DNA of 64,000 bases from NCBI RefSeq assembly GCF_026151205.1, contig NC_087073.1:8967411-9031410 (forward strand), written 5' to 3'. The position numbers were made by a program, and so were the translations under genes. Below, piece by piece: positions 45,301 through 56,218 of this stretch (position 1 is its first letter; each line of letters opens with the position of its first letter). The notes beneath the pieces were generated by a model. It saw only the letters and a list, made by a program, of their open reading frames with translations. It was not told the DNA's origin and did not search any database. The DNA is from Bolinopsis microptera. Taxonomy: Eukaryota > Ctenophora > Tentaculata > Lobata > Bolinopsidae.

Positions 45301-48300
45301 CGGCCCTGGCTACTGTACTATACCCTGGCTACTGTACTATACCCTGGCTACTGCACTATATCCTGGCTACTGTACTATACCCTGGCTACTGCACTATACC
45401 CTGGCTACTGCACTATACCCGGCCCTGGCTACTGTACTATACCCTGGCTACTGTACTATACCCTGGCTACTGCACTATACCCTGGCTACTGCACTATACC
45501 CTGGCTACTGCACTATACCCTGGCTACTGTACTATACCCTGGCTACTGCACTATACCCTGGCTACTGCACTATACCCGGCCCTGGCTACTGTACTATACC
45601 CTGGCTACTGTACTATACCCTGGCTACTGCACTATATCCTGGCTACTGTACTATACCCTGGCTACTGCACTATATCCTGGCTACTGCACTATATTGTCGG
45701 CTTAGAGAACATCAATTAATCAGGTTATATCTAGAGATTAACATACTCAGTATATTGTTTTCTGTACTTACAGTAACTCTAGGAGACGGGAGAGGTATTC
45801 TTGATACTGGACTACGAAGAAGGTAACTACTAGACATTCTCAAAAGTCAAGGGAACTTAGGGTAAACAAAGAAGATAACTTTGTGACTACACAAAGCAAA
45901 ACAAATGAGTAACTGAGTTTTGTAGGTATTTCAAGGTCCATACATACATTATTTTACATCCTAGTTCTGTTAGTCATCAATGTTTATCCATAATTTATAA
46001 TTGAGTTATCTATGCAGACTTGAGGGATTTTACAAATCACTGTACACCATTGTACTGTGAGATTGGAGGTACTCTTCAGAGTTATTAGAGAGATTAAAAA
46101 GGAGCAGAAAAACTTCGAGTCAATGTTTAATAAACATATAATATTATAATAAATAGTTTAATAAACGGTCATTAAAAGTTTATTTAAAGCATATATTGGG
46201 TCATATTGGAGCCGGAGCCTAAGACCTGAATATATCACAAATTAATCTTGTCCAGTGTTAAATATACCGACCATGTACACACACAGCACAGTGAAGAACA
46301 AACTACATTATAGAGTTCACTAACCAGAGTCCCATATATCCTACTACTTACTAGCCACATAATAGCGTTAAATAATATGTAACACTACAGACAGATAAAT
46401 TGGAACAAAAGCTAAACGTGTTATGTACAATAGTCAATATATGGATATTGCAAGAACAGCAAGAAAGGCAGAGCGCTGTGCATTATGTAACCTGTGCTGA
46501 GTGTTGCGAGTTATATATAGGTAATTAAACCAATTAACCCAATTAACCAGCTCCACCGCTAGCAGAGTTAGGAGACACGGAACAGGGCCGGACCCAGGCT
46601 TGTCCCCGTGACGAATCAAATTTGGATGGGGTTCAGTGGAGACTGGAGAAGTAGAAACAAAGTTAACATGAAATATGTGAAATATGTTAGTATGTTGAAT
46701 ACACATCAAAAAAATATACATGTTGCCAGTGGGCGTGGGGAGGAATGAATAATGAGATTTTGTAATGCTCAATGTATTTTTTTCATTGTAACTTGGAGAA
46801 TCTGTTCCGTGAATTTGAAATTTCGTTGTAAATACCAATTATTAAAGTATTAATATTGTAAACTGTGCATTCAATTTTCAAATGTTACCCATTATATTCA
46901 ATGTATTTACCAATTGTGTGACACAACCACATGACACAACGCCACACGTTCCGGTAAATTCCATTAAACTGTTCTATTTTTGATCTCCTTCCAAGCTCTT
47001 GCAGACAGTAAATATGAGATGAAAATTGATTTAATATTCAAATGTATCACGTACATAGTTATATTGTTTCAAGTTATTAATTTTCCGCTCGCATCAAACT
47101 TTAACGTGCTGATGGCCTGATGCATGTCAATTGTTAGTTCATATTATCTGTAGAAGAATAAATCCAGATTTAGATCTCTTAAATCATCACAATATTATCA
47201 GGCTCGTGTTCGAGATTAACATCAGGAATTAGAGATTTGAGAGAGAGAGAGAGAGAGAGAGAGCAACAGGGGCTGGATACAACATCAGGAGATAGAATTA
47301 CAATATACATGATTATACTAAAATTAGCTATATTACATACGTAATTACCCTACTTAATACGGTAATTAGTACACATAATCAGACAATAGACCAGTCATAA
47401 GCCGGTTATATGTACAGACAGGTATACAGTGTTAAGATTACACGACCTAGTCGGCACTATCTGGTCACTTCATAAGGGCTCCAAGTCAAGGTGTCAGCAA
47501 GTTGTGACCTCTACATTGGGGGATAGTATACTCACAATGTTTAACAAGGCCACACGAGCCACTTAATTAACTAACTCTTGAGTAGTATGTTAAGTGTAAG
47601 ATTAAGTTATGTAGAATTACGTAAGTCACATTACATTATTCTAAAATACTATGTACTTGTCATAATAAAGCCCATGATTCGTAAAAAGTTTCACAATGAA
47701 GCTTATGATCTGGAAAAATCCTCAGTCGGCGTGGTTGTGCATGCTTTTGAGGTAGATAATATCATTCTCCAATCAATAATTGACTCAACTTCATCTGTAT
47801 CGGTGTGGTATCTTCAAAGAGAGCACATTTAAAATCAGACAATATGTATCTATCTGTTTAAACAACCAGCCACCAACCTCATGACTTCTCGCGGCTGAGA
47901 TCCGTGCTTTTAGTCCCGCCGGTATCAGACTGTAGCCATACTTCAGTCTCTTCTTGCTGTACATCCTCTCTTCAACACTTCCACTCAGAACAAGAAGTCC
48001 TAATTAGGGCTACCAAACACGGCTACTTAGCGGCTTTAATTTACAACAAGTACACTGGAAACAAACGAACAAGTGCAGATAGCAGTATTATACGGAAAAA
48101 GAGCAGGAGCGGAGAACGATGCTATGCATGAGCACTGTATGTGTACTAGTTTCGCAAGGACAACAACTTGCTTTCTCTTATTCTTGCTCAATATACACCA
48201 TCTCTCCAGTGCTCTATGACACTATATATATACTTCTCTCTCTTTCAATACAATACGAGCTACTAAATAATAATCTGGTGTGACTTACTGCTTGTTTGCT

Positions 48301-51300
48301 AGTCACAACTATGGTCATTTGCATTCTTCTAGACGTTTAGAGCCTAGCCATACTTCCGATCTTGAAAGTTCACTAAATAGCACAGGTTTTAGGTGTTGTA
48401 GGTTATAGGTTCGTTTGAAGATGGGCCTCATTATGGTAGACACTTAGTCCAGGTCCTTGAAGTTATTGTCCAGAGACCAGGCCAGAACTATGACATTGAT
48501 GGTAATTTCAGGAGCGTGAGAGATGATAATGCACGATTTCTCATTGTTTCCATCTCAATGAGTATAAACAATATGGTTTTATCAAGTTGTCATCGACTGG
48601 TGAGTACAGCAGCCGCTTTTTTACAAACCAGCCTTTTCAGAAACAATTTTAGCAGAAGCATGATATTTAGAACCTACCACCTCTCGCTTAGATGTATACT
48701 GTTAGACTAGCTACACTAATGTGAAATGTAGAGTTCCTCCAAGATGTACAGGTACTGGGTCTACTCTCTCAAACTCCTGACACTTGGACACTGGCCACTC
48801 ACAAAAGGTATTATTCCCTGGCACGGGGTAGACTCTCTGAAGAACACTAAACCAACACAATAGCCTGCATTATTTAGCGACCCACATAGGATAGTATTCC
48901 TTTACTAGTACACAATACAGAATACAGTGTTATATTGGGTATATTATTAGGTACACCACTGTGTCCTGCCCAACACCGTGTAGTCACGTCACCGCTGGGC
49001 TTATTGTAACAGTGATGCCAGACTAACATAGGCCTAGGGTGGGTCAGGAGACAGAATTATACAACATAACACCAAGGTATTGGAGTTCAGCATAATATAA
49101 AGTCACTCGAGCTTTCTTGTATTTTCGATTTCAGTAAAATCATATAAGCACGAGGGCAAAACATCACATCAATACAACTGTCCCAATACAATTATTTCTG
49201 ACAGATAATTTGCTACAATATTTTAAAACCTAAAGCAAAAATTTTGGACATATCTATGTGACATAATAGCTCTAAGGCACGAAATTTCCTACATTTTAAA
49301 ATTTAACGCAAAAATTTGTTCACATAGTTTTAAGGCAGATAATTTGCAACATTTTAAAATTTGAAGCAAGTTTTTTGACTCAGTTCACAGTTACATCAGT
49401 GCACTTGTAATGTTAAAACTAACAGAAAATCCGATATCAGCTTCTACACTAATTTTCCGGGGTTTCAAGATAAACCTTACACTTTAGTCCTAGGTGTTGT
49501 CAAAGTTGTCATATATTATAGGCACTGACTTCATCTCGGCTATTTTATATACTAGATATTTGACACAGCAGTACACCACGAATCCCGTACCATTTAAAAG
49601 TGTACTTGTAGTCTATAACTACACCGTTATCACACATTAAATATGCAGACGAATATTTCGTGGTGCATATTTTGATACCTTATAAATTATTCTAAGGAAA
49701 TGCGTGACCGATACATGGCATATCATAGGATTATTTGACACTTCATACGCTACTGCGCACATCCTAACATTTAATCATTATCTCTCTCTGGAACTTAATC
49801 ATAATCAGCTAGTAGTGACGCTGGGACACGTACGAACATGTGCAGTGTAGAGTTGGTGAAGAACTATATGATACTATATAAGCTGATATTAATGATACAC
49901 GGTCGCGGTGGACGGTCGGGTGGGTATAATAATAATATGATATCTTTGACTTTAGCTGCTAATAAGGCTCCTTGACCACACAGGATTACTTACTGGTAAA
50001 CGAATGTACTTGTGCCAGTAACCGGTAAACACATGTACTTGTGCCAGTTATAACTGACTCTAAAGAAATGTATTCGTGCCAGATATAACTGATAAACAAC
50101 CGTGGTGAGGACGTAATCGGTTGGGTTGATACGTGTCAAAATCTCACGTCTCCTGAGTCCTGTTAGATGACAAGATGTGTCAAACACAGACAGTGACAAC
50201 CTTTGTTACACTCAAATATAGATTTAAGTAATCTATCAAATGAAGATTACCTGGTCACATCAACAACAGCAGCTGGCAATATATAACCAATATATTTTGA
50301 TAACTTTACGTCCGGATATTTGGGTGGTTTGTTAATTACATGACACGACAGTAAATGACAGTGCAACTTGTCTGTGTCATAATTGTAATATGATGCACCA
50401 ACATTGCTTAACCTCCCCACACCCTGGAGTAAATATTACCAATTTTTGGTGGATTATGGGCCAGATAAGAGATGAAGATATGAGGGACAAAGGGTAGGGA
50501 TAGGGTCCAGGGAGTAAGGGATAAGATCAGGTGATAGTAAGCAGTTCTTAACTAGCCTCATTGAAATGAAGTTAAGCACACACTCACCAAAAATTTAACA
50601 AAAAACCTCCAATAATAGAGTAGGAATTAAGGTAAGAATAAGGGAGCCTATTTATCAATGTAAAATTCCATTATTACATACTCTTTTCTATAAACAAACC
50701 TCATCAGAAGGTACACGATCAGATAATCCATCAGAGTTAACTAGCCCTGCTTGGAACAGGTCATCAAACCTCTGTATTATCATCTTCTCTCTGATTTAAA
50801 ATAAGTTTTAACTCAAATTGTGGGTGTCCATGATTATCTTAATCGGTTCGGTATTTGGCAGGCAAATATAAATTTAATATCACAGTCAACTGTGGCTCAT
50901 AATTGGAATAGTTTCATTCATAGCAGATTATCCGCAGGTAAATGAGAAAAACAAAGAAGATAACTAACTTTTGGAAAGGAAGAGTTCTGCGCTTGAGAAT
51001 ATCATTCCTGATAGGTTCCCCAACAAGTTTATACACTTCACACAGTGTATCTACAGCCTGGTCCCTGACTGGGGCGCTATTGTCACTTGCTAGCTCCAGT
51101 ATGGACGGGATTACTTTACTGATTGACAACTCCTTGTGTCCAAAACTGAGAAAATGTGGATATGTTAGACGATATAATATTCGATAATTTAGGCTACTCT
51201 AAAGTCTAAGTGCTAGATTAACTTATCACTAATTTTCCTCATCAAAACTTTTGGACAAAACACGTCATGTTAATTATTGTTTAGAGACTGTTTTGAAGAT

Positions 51301-54300
51301 ATCTTTAAATAGCACTAGAATGAATATCTTGAACAGTCAAATCGAACGAGAATTATGAAATATAAACATGAATTAGAAAGCACATACTTTTGCAGAGTCT
51401 CAGAAATGCAGAGTAACATTCCCTCCCTAACTTTAGCATTCTTATGATCCATTACCTTTGGCACTATTTCATCCAAAATCGTCTGAAAAGTGATCAATGA
51501 ACGAATGAAGAAAAGAATACCCATGTCAACACATCTACTGATTGCTGCTGTATCTCACTCCCTGTAGCCAACTTCAATTGACAACATTATTCGCCATACT
51601 GTTCAACAACACTTATTATAGTCGCTATACTGATTCAAGTGTGGCAAACCTTTGGAGTTTTGACGTAGCTCATCAAAACTTGTATGAGAGAAGCTGCCTC
51701 TTTTCTTACAGAATCTTTAGTATCTCCTAATCTGTCTATTATAGCAGGAAGCACTGAGAATGGAATTTATGTTATGTGTAAGGAAATAGGCGGGTCACGT
51801 CTAAAATTTGATAAGATTATTAAGAAATAACGTGTGACCATGGAGAATGCACAGATAACGAATAATAAGTGAACAAGATGTGTGAACAGGGAATTAGGAT
51901 GAAAAACGTCGAGTGTGGTGTCTTAAAATGAAAGATACCACGGCCACATTATATATAATACAAGAATCACAACTCGATCAATATAACAACGAAATTAACC
52001 ACCGTTCCAGAATAAAATCAGACAAAACACATGGATTTAACACTTTTTCTTTTTACACAACCGATAACATTAGTTACCCGCATCTATCGTCACTTTGCCG
52101 TTTCCTCTTAAATCAATGAGATGGTTACAATTCTGGCTGTTTTGTCTCCACATGATCCTACAAAATGACAAAATCTCAGAAAATCTGTTCAAAACTTACA
52201 GGTACTGAGGGTTGGAGCTAAATCCTCGCCCATTCGGGTTGCGATCATGGTGATAGCCTTCAAAGCTACCAACGATATCTGAAAAACAACATCACAAAAT
52301 TAAAAATAATAAACTTGCTTAGATCTACGAGTTTTACTTACTTACGGTCTACGTTTCACAGACGATACCTAACTCAGACAAACAATATCTAGTTCAAACT
52401 CATACGGTACACAGACGGTACACACTACACAGACGGTACACAGACGATACTGAGACGAGAAACGAACAGCTGGACACTTCAAGCAGTACTGTCGAGAGAC
52501 TACAAACATTCACGAACTTGAGAGTTTAAACACCGCATACTATCTGTTTTCTTTTTAAGTAACACATCAGTACGGCAAACTATCCAAGTTCTTGTCAATA
52601 ACGAAACTTGAAGCAATCACGTGAAAGAGGAGGAATTGTGCTCTAGATTTGGCAGAGTAACACGATCTCCCTAAAGGCGCCCTACTTCATTTATCAAGAT
52701 TCTGCGAAGTTTCCCGACTTCCGCTTGATCAGGTGGTTGAAGGGGCGTGGTTTTAATGTTCATTGTTACTCATGTGTGTCAAACAAAAGAGTACTTTGAT
52801 TGAATTTATCAGCTCCTTATCACTTCTGCCCACTGTGTGAAAGCAGTGCTTGTTGTTGGTTTTGACGGCCTCAGATCTTGACTCTTCTCATGCTGTGTGA
52901 GCGCTGTGAAGACGATGTGAGACTCGGATCTGGGTCCCGAAATAGCGCTGACATGTTGCGGGACTTCCATCTGTTTCACAACATTTTAACGGTAACACTG
53001 AAGGTGTCACTGGAGGTGACGTTGTCAGGGGGATTCAAATTAACGGCTTGGTATTCGACAGATTATTCCCTGACTGTTCCTATTGAAATGTGGAATGTGA
53101 CTGTACCACTAATTAGACGCGGTTGTATGTGTAGCAGCTCACTAGTAATGTGTAAAGATGTCCAGCATTTTTGGAATCATTTTAACTCTGTCAAATCTTT
53201 AAAGTAGCATCCGAATTTTAGGCCAACATAATGATTCTTAAGCTTGAACTCTTAAAATTCTGTTGAATGTTCAGAGTTGACACGCAGAATATTTCTTATT
53301 TCACTACAGTTTCTGTAATTAATATTCTTCACTTGCTCTCATGAGGCATATGGAAAACATATTCAAGTCGAATTTGATAGCATGATCTACCATGGATCTG
53401 CCATGTTAAATAACGCATCGGTTACTGGTCAATCATGAATCATACAAGTACGCTAAGTTCAGTCAGACATCATTTAACTGTTTTGAAGAGAAGAATTGAA
53501 CAGTTGTATGATCACTTTTGATTATGTTAACATATTATATCCGGTATTTAATGATTTATATGATTAGAATTTGAGAAGCATTATACTGGACTCCGATGAT
53601 GGCAGTGCCACATTAATTAATCATTGTCACAGATTTGGAGAGGGGCCAAACATGGATGATTTGATTAAAATAGGCAAGTATGGTTGAAAATGCTGCCGGT
53701 GGATTAGTTTCTAACTTCCAGTTCCCGTTCCAGTGAAATTGCAAGCTAATTAGAAATACAGGTAGCAATCTGCAGAATCTGGCAATATATATTTTAAATG
53801 CGCTGGGTGTATGAAATTAGAGTGAAGCTGGGGAGTGCAGTCCGAGTGAGCTAATAAAGGTCGTATCAGGGCACAATATAACTACCAGGTTGTCATGGTA
53901 ACTTGAACTTGTTCCAGCACATATTTTATTGCTAAGTCACATTGCCCACCCGGTATTGAGAGTCTACTGATTTTATTTGAAATAAAATATACAACCAATA
54001 CAACTGAGTACATTTTATCACATGATAATGGTTTGATGTTAAAACATATTATCCGTGTAATATCAGTTAAGGAGTAATTAATACACTAATTGGGAATTAA
54101 TATTAAACCGAGGTTGGTAAAATGGATTTTATGCTATCCGTGATAATTTGGCAACAAATTGCGGTAAAAAAGGGCCAGAATAAATTGGAAAATGTATGAT
54201 GCAATACATGGACTGTTTTTATAAATATGGTGTACAACATTAATCACATGAAACCGTTAATATTAACTACCACTTCCATACTCGCAATGACACGAAATGT

Positions 54301-54936
54301 ATTTCGAGCACATGGCTACAGACTGAGTGGGCGCTAAATGACCTGCTCATTTAACGTGTTGTAACTACCAGCCCATGTTATCCAGCTGTTTTTACCAACT
54401 TTTACCGTAATTAACACTATCTCTGGATCTGGTTACAAACAATCGACTCTGTAGCTACAGTAAATACACTGAACGTTCACAGTCTTAACTTTATTAAAAA
54501 CATATAACATTTACTTGTAATCTATTTACATTTTACATGAGGTTCGGATCGGATGAATATGACTATGCAGTTTATATTATGTAAAATAATTCATCCGGTT
54601 ATAACTGAATAAATATCACTACACGTACAAGAGACTGGACAAGGCCTAATTACCATTTCGGTCAACCCAGGTTGAAATTGTAAACAAAACTAACCATTAA
54701 ACAATTGCCATTATAAAAGATAAAGTGTTAGTTGCACAAACCTTGAAGTTAGTTCCGGATATCCATCTAGCAAGACCACCGCACATGGAGTCCCACTGAA
54801 AGGAACTACCGTCGAACACCTCATCGTTAGCTTCTGACAGAACAGTGAGCAGCTCCGAGCTAGCTTCCTGTCTCACGTACAGATCTGAGGACCATACCTG
54901 ATTCTCCAGGTCCTCTAACTTGTCTACTATATTCAT
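20100..54936 (-). CDS. CLASP: CLIP-associating protein (CLASP/Orbit/MAST), about 39 exons
   Basis: CLASP proteins bind microtubule plus ends, suppress catastrophe and promote rescue, and act at the cell cortex, Golgi and kinetochore. I could place start-to-stop exons whose phases agree at all but one junction: 54742-54936, 52200-52278, 51650-51753, 51388-51482, 50969-51145, 50700-50790, 38012-38147, 35411-35580, 35127-35272, 34813-34948, 34449-34702, 34216-34311, 34017-34096, 33731-33796, about 32780-32811 or 32829, 32664-32705, 32198-32311, 31688-31708, 31465-31482, 31040-31186, 30333-30635, 29798-29824, 29471-29734, 28973-29077, 28726-28860, 27912-28580, 27024-27770, 26086-26193, 25577-25716, 25374-25454, 23953-24132, 23402-23758, 22645-22749, 22388-22545, 21799-21955, 20992-21381, 20740-20865, 20408-20605, 20100-20150. 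The total is about 2,160 residues, against about 1,540 in human CLASP1. The order TOG1, TOG2, Ser/Arg linker, TOG3, C-terminal CLIP-binding domain is that of the family. The unresolved junction is 33731 to 32829: phase 1 leaves but phase 2 enters, so a small exon is missing. Confidence 0.95.
21799..22545 (-). other. CLASP exons 34-35: hinge between TOG3 and the C-terminal domain
   Basis: About 105 residues, weakly conserved, Ser/Asp/Asn-rich (DILNSPVSKISLDKDRE). Exon 34 leaves in phase 2 and exon 35 (21,799-21,955) enters with one base, forming an Arg codon at the junction. This replaces the much longer vertebrate hinge. Confidence 0.85.
22645..24132 (-). other. CLASP exons 31-33: TOG3 domain
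   Basis: Residues about 1,593-1,807. DIQEIVRASESSSWKIREEG corresponds to the vertebrate VAEVLNHCASSNWSERKEG. LHRSFPYDLQ and EVMDPMEFIQTKE match the DSFPFDQQ and QMDPTDFVNSSE landmarks, and PDIRKKSATLIATMF matches the last helices. All three exons are in phase 0. Confidence 0.93.
29798..29824 (-). other. CLASP 27-nt microexon
   Basis: Encodes about nine residues (SSHTKSSLV with split codons) between a TAACCAGGCAG acceptor and a GTAAGT donor, phase 1 to 1. Joining the flanking exons without it makes a TAG stop (T plus AG) at the junction; with it the frame stays open. That is a strong argument that it is real and constitutive. Confidence 0.8.
31465..31482 (-). other. CLASP 18-nt microexon
   Basis: Acceptor CCTAG, donor GTAAGC, phase 1 to 1, encoding DDSSA with split codons. 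It is acidic within an otherwise basic linker and fits the phase pattern of its neighbours. Confidence 0.6.
31688..31708 (-). other. CLASP 21-nt microexon
   Basis: Acceptor TTTTCCCACAG, donor GTAAGC, phase 1 to 1, encoding SEESSS with split codons. It could be skipped together with the 18-nt microexon without disturbing the frame. Confidence 0.6.
34216..35580 (-). other. CLASP exons 8-12: TOG2 domain
   Basis: Residues about 292-560. DDWEKRIVALRDLRG, KDLRSQVVREACVTV, MCRKRAAEYIELIFQLW and GINDADSDTRIFSRRTFW align directly with vertebrate TOG2, including the nearly invariant DLRSQVVREAC. NMMKTFDTSKKKMLQE takes the place of the last TOG2 helix. Phases are 1/2, 2/0, 0/2 and so on, and join without stops. 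Confidence 0.93.
38012..38147 (-). other. CLASP exon 7: basic linker TOG1-TOG2
   Basis: A 45-residue Ser/Lys-rich segment (...SSGTLNKRAMPLKKSASS) that enters in phase 0 and leaves in phase 1. It matches the vertebrate RRLGSSTLGSKSSAAK stretch before TOG2. A TOG1-less isoform would begin with it. Confidence 0.85.
38141..38246 (-). repeat. 48-bp tandem duplication over the acceptor of CLASP exon 7
   Basis: Period-48 copies start at 38,141, 38,189 and 38,237 (partial). The first contains the 5' end of exon 7 and its TAG acceptor (38,148-38,150). The second repeats the same CAT-CGA/TGACTACAG arrangement and so carries a second copy of the acceptor upstream of the real one. Confidence 0.85.
42814..42849. 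repeat. Perfect 13-bp stem hairpin in CLASP intron 6
   Basis: ATTCCAGCCGGCT (42,814-42,826) and its exact reverse complement (42,837-42,849) flank a 10-base loop. The GC-rich stem stands out in AT-rich intron sequence and would fold stably as RNA or cruciform DNA. Confidence 0.85.
44669..45694. repeat. 19-bp minisatellite, about 54 copies, with higher-order structure
   Basis: The unit is CTGGCTACTGCACTATACC. Point variants (GTACT for GCACT, TATCC for TACCC) and a 5-bp CGGCC insertion near 45,087, 45,301, 45,420 and 45,577 recur in a fixed order, giving a higher-order pattern. Because 19 is not a multiple of 3, a stop-free unit leaves a 368-codon open frame, which is not a gene. Confidence 0.95.
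47239..47265. repeat. (GA)n microsatellite
   Basis: A GA dinucleotide run of about 27 bp within CLASP intron 6. Confidence 0.95.
47878..47964 (-). CDS. Candidate alternative first exon of CLASP (TOG1-less isoform)
   Basis: An ATG-initiated open segment of 29 codons (MYSKKRLKYGYSLI...) ends in GAG followed by a GTTGGT donor. It leaves in phase 0, exactly what exon 7 at 38,147 accepts. It lies in the 12.5-kb intron between TOG1 and TOG2. Vertebrate CLASP2 beta/gamma isoforms start from short alternative first exons at the same place, also beginning with a basic peptide. There is no direct evidence of transcription, the donor is weak, and the match in phase has a one-in-three chance of being accidental. 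Confidence 0.35.
50700..54936 (-). other. CLASP exons 1-6: TOG1 domain
   Basis: Residues 1 to about 247. The ATG at 54,936 starts MNIVDKLEDLENQV, aligning with the vertebrate TOG1 start. LLPAIIDRLGDTKDSVRKEA, then KVREGMLLCISETL, then LSISKVIPSI and PVRDQAVDTLCEVYKLVGE follow vertebrate TOG1 helix by helix. It ends with IIQRFDDLFQAG. Exon phases are 0, 1, 0, 2, 2, 0. In vertebrates this TOG is atypical and lies only in the long isoform. Confidence 0.93.
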
Positions 54937-56218
54937 CTCATGGCAGCTTCCACCTTGCTAAATCTTAGAGATAAGGGGTTAGTTTCTTATTTGGATCGAA
55001 GTTTTAGCAAAAAGACATGATCACAGCTGTACATGATACATATTTCTTGTATATGTGGATTCTATTACTGTGTCATTTTAACATAACATGCTTGTGATTC
55101 AACTTATTTGGAGAATTGATAGTGTAATGGTGCCAATTAAAACAAAATCAATAAGTTCAGAAAGATACACAGAAAATTACAATAGTTTAATTGATCTATC
55201 AATAATACAACACTACTATATAACAAATAATTTGAGGAGGTTCTCTCAAGATGATTTTTAATTCGAAGATTTCAAGAGCCTAAACTGTGTATGATTCGCC
55301 TCTCCAAACAAATCAAAAGTTAATAATACAATCAATGTGATTAGAGTAACAATTAATTAATATAGTGAATAAGTTAAGAATTTATCTCTAATGTGTGTTT
55401 TAAAAAGATAGTGTAAACAAAGAAATAATAATTTTGTGAATATTATATATAATATATACTGCCCGAACTCTAACCGTATTGATAACTGAATTTACAGGCA
55501 TATGAACTACAATCCAATTCAATTCCAGGTACTGCCAGGTACGCATAATATCACAGGGAGCGTATGTGCAACCTACATACCCTCACGTACATTGGAGTAA
55601 ATTGCAGTAATACGACCCAATCTTACTGAGCTTAGATACTAAATTCGAGATTAGAAGAAATAGTAATATAGCTGGAACAACTTCCATTCTAAAACAACCA
55701 CACCCACGATTCTGTGGCTTGATGTTTATTACTAGACGAAATTACAATTTATAAAACTTGCTTATTACAACTTAGTGATTTAAATGTATAGAATAAAACT
55801 AGGATCATTCACAAATTACAGAAGCAGCCTAAGGGGAGAGGGATTTAGAGAAAGTTTTCCTTATTGAAAGTTCTACAAAATTCCTAATTTCTATGCGTTA
55901 AAGTTTACGGACGGGGATATAAATGGGCAAATCTGGCAAACGTAATACGTATTGATTGAACGATCCTTTATGAAGCAAAATTTACAGGTCACCAGGTTAT
56001 CTGCATATCAACGATCAAACACATCAAAACCAACAACATTACATGAAACATAAAACAGATAGATTATCTCGATAAATTTCCTGCCCTTGACACTTAAAAA
56101 CTCACAAAAATAAAACTTTCGTGATAATACTCCCGCAACAACTACAATTTAAATTAATAATTTGTACTAGCATCTAATTTAATTAAAACTATAAACAATG
56201 TTCAAATAAACTCCAAGA
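54937..56218. other. CLASP promoter region and JADE 3' flank
   Basis: No gene was seen. AT-rich sequence between the CLASP start codon and the JADE stop codon, both on the minus strand. It should hold the CLASP promoter and the JADE 3' UTR. Confidence 0.5.

Larger units (their letters stand above)
38148..50699 (-). other. CLASP intron 6, 12.5 kb
   Basis: Apart from the candidate first exon at 47.9 kb it contains no recognisable gene. It holds a 19-bp minisatellite (44.67-45.69 kb), a hairpin (42.81 kb), a GA microsatellite (47.24 kb), and short tandem repeats at about 39.97-40.07, 41.62-41.69, 43.20-43.24, 49.20-49.38 and 49.99-50.10 kb. Its size and position between TOG1 and TOG2 fit an intron holding alternative promoters. 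Confidence 0.6.

Noticed and set aside
44599..45705. 368-codon ORF with repeated PGYCTIPWLLHYTLATALY
   Set aside because: It is the read-through of a stop-free 19-bp minisatellite in all three frames, not a gene.
46434..46838. 134-codon minus-strand ORF in CLASP intron 6
   Set aside because: Composition is low-complexity, with no recognisable domain and no matching exon phases.
52878..53207. 109-codon plus-strand ORF in CLASP intron 1
   Set aside because: No family motif, no splice context, opposite strand to the host gene; consistent with chance.
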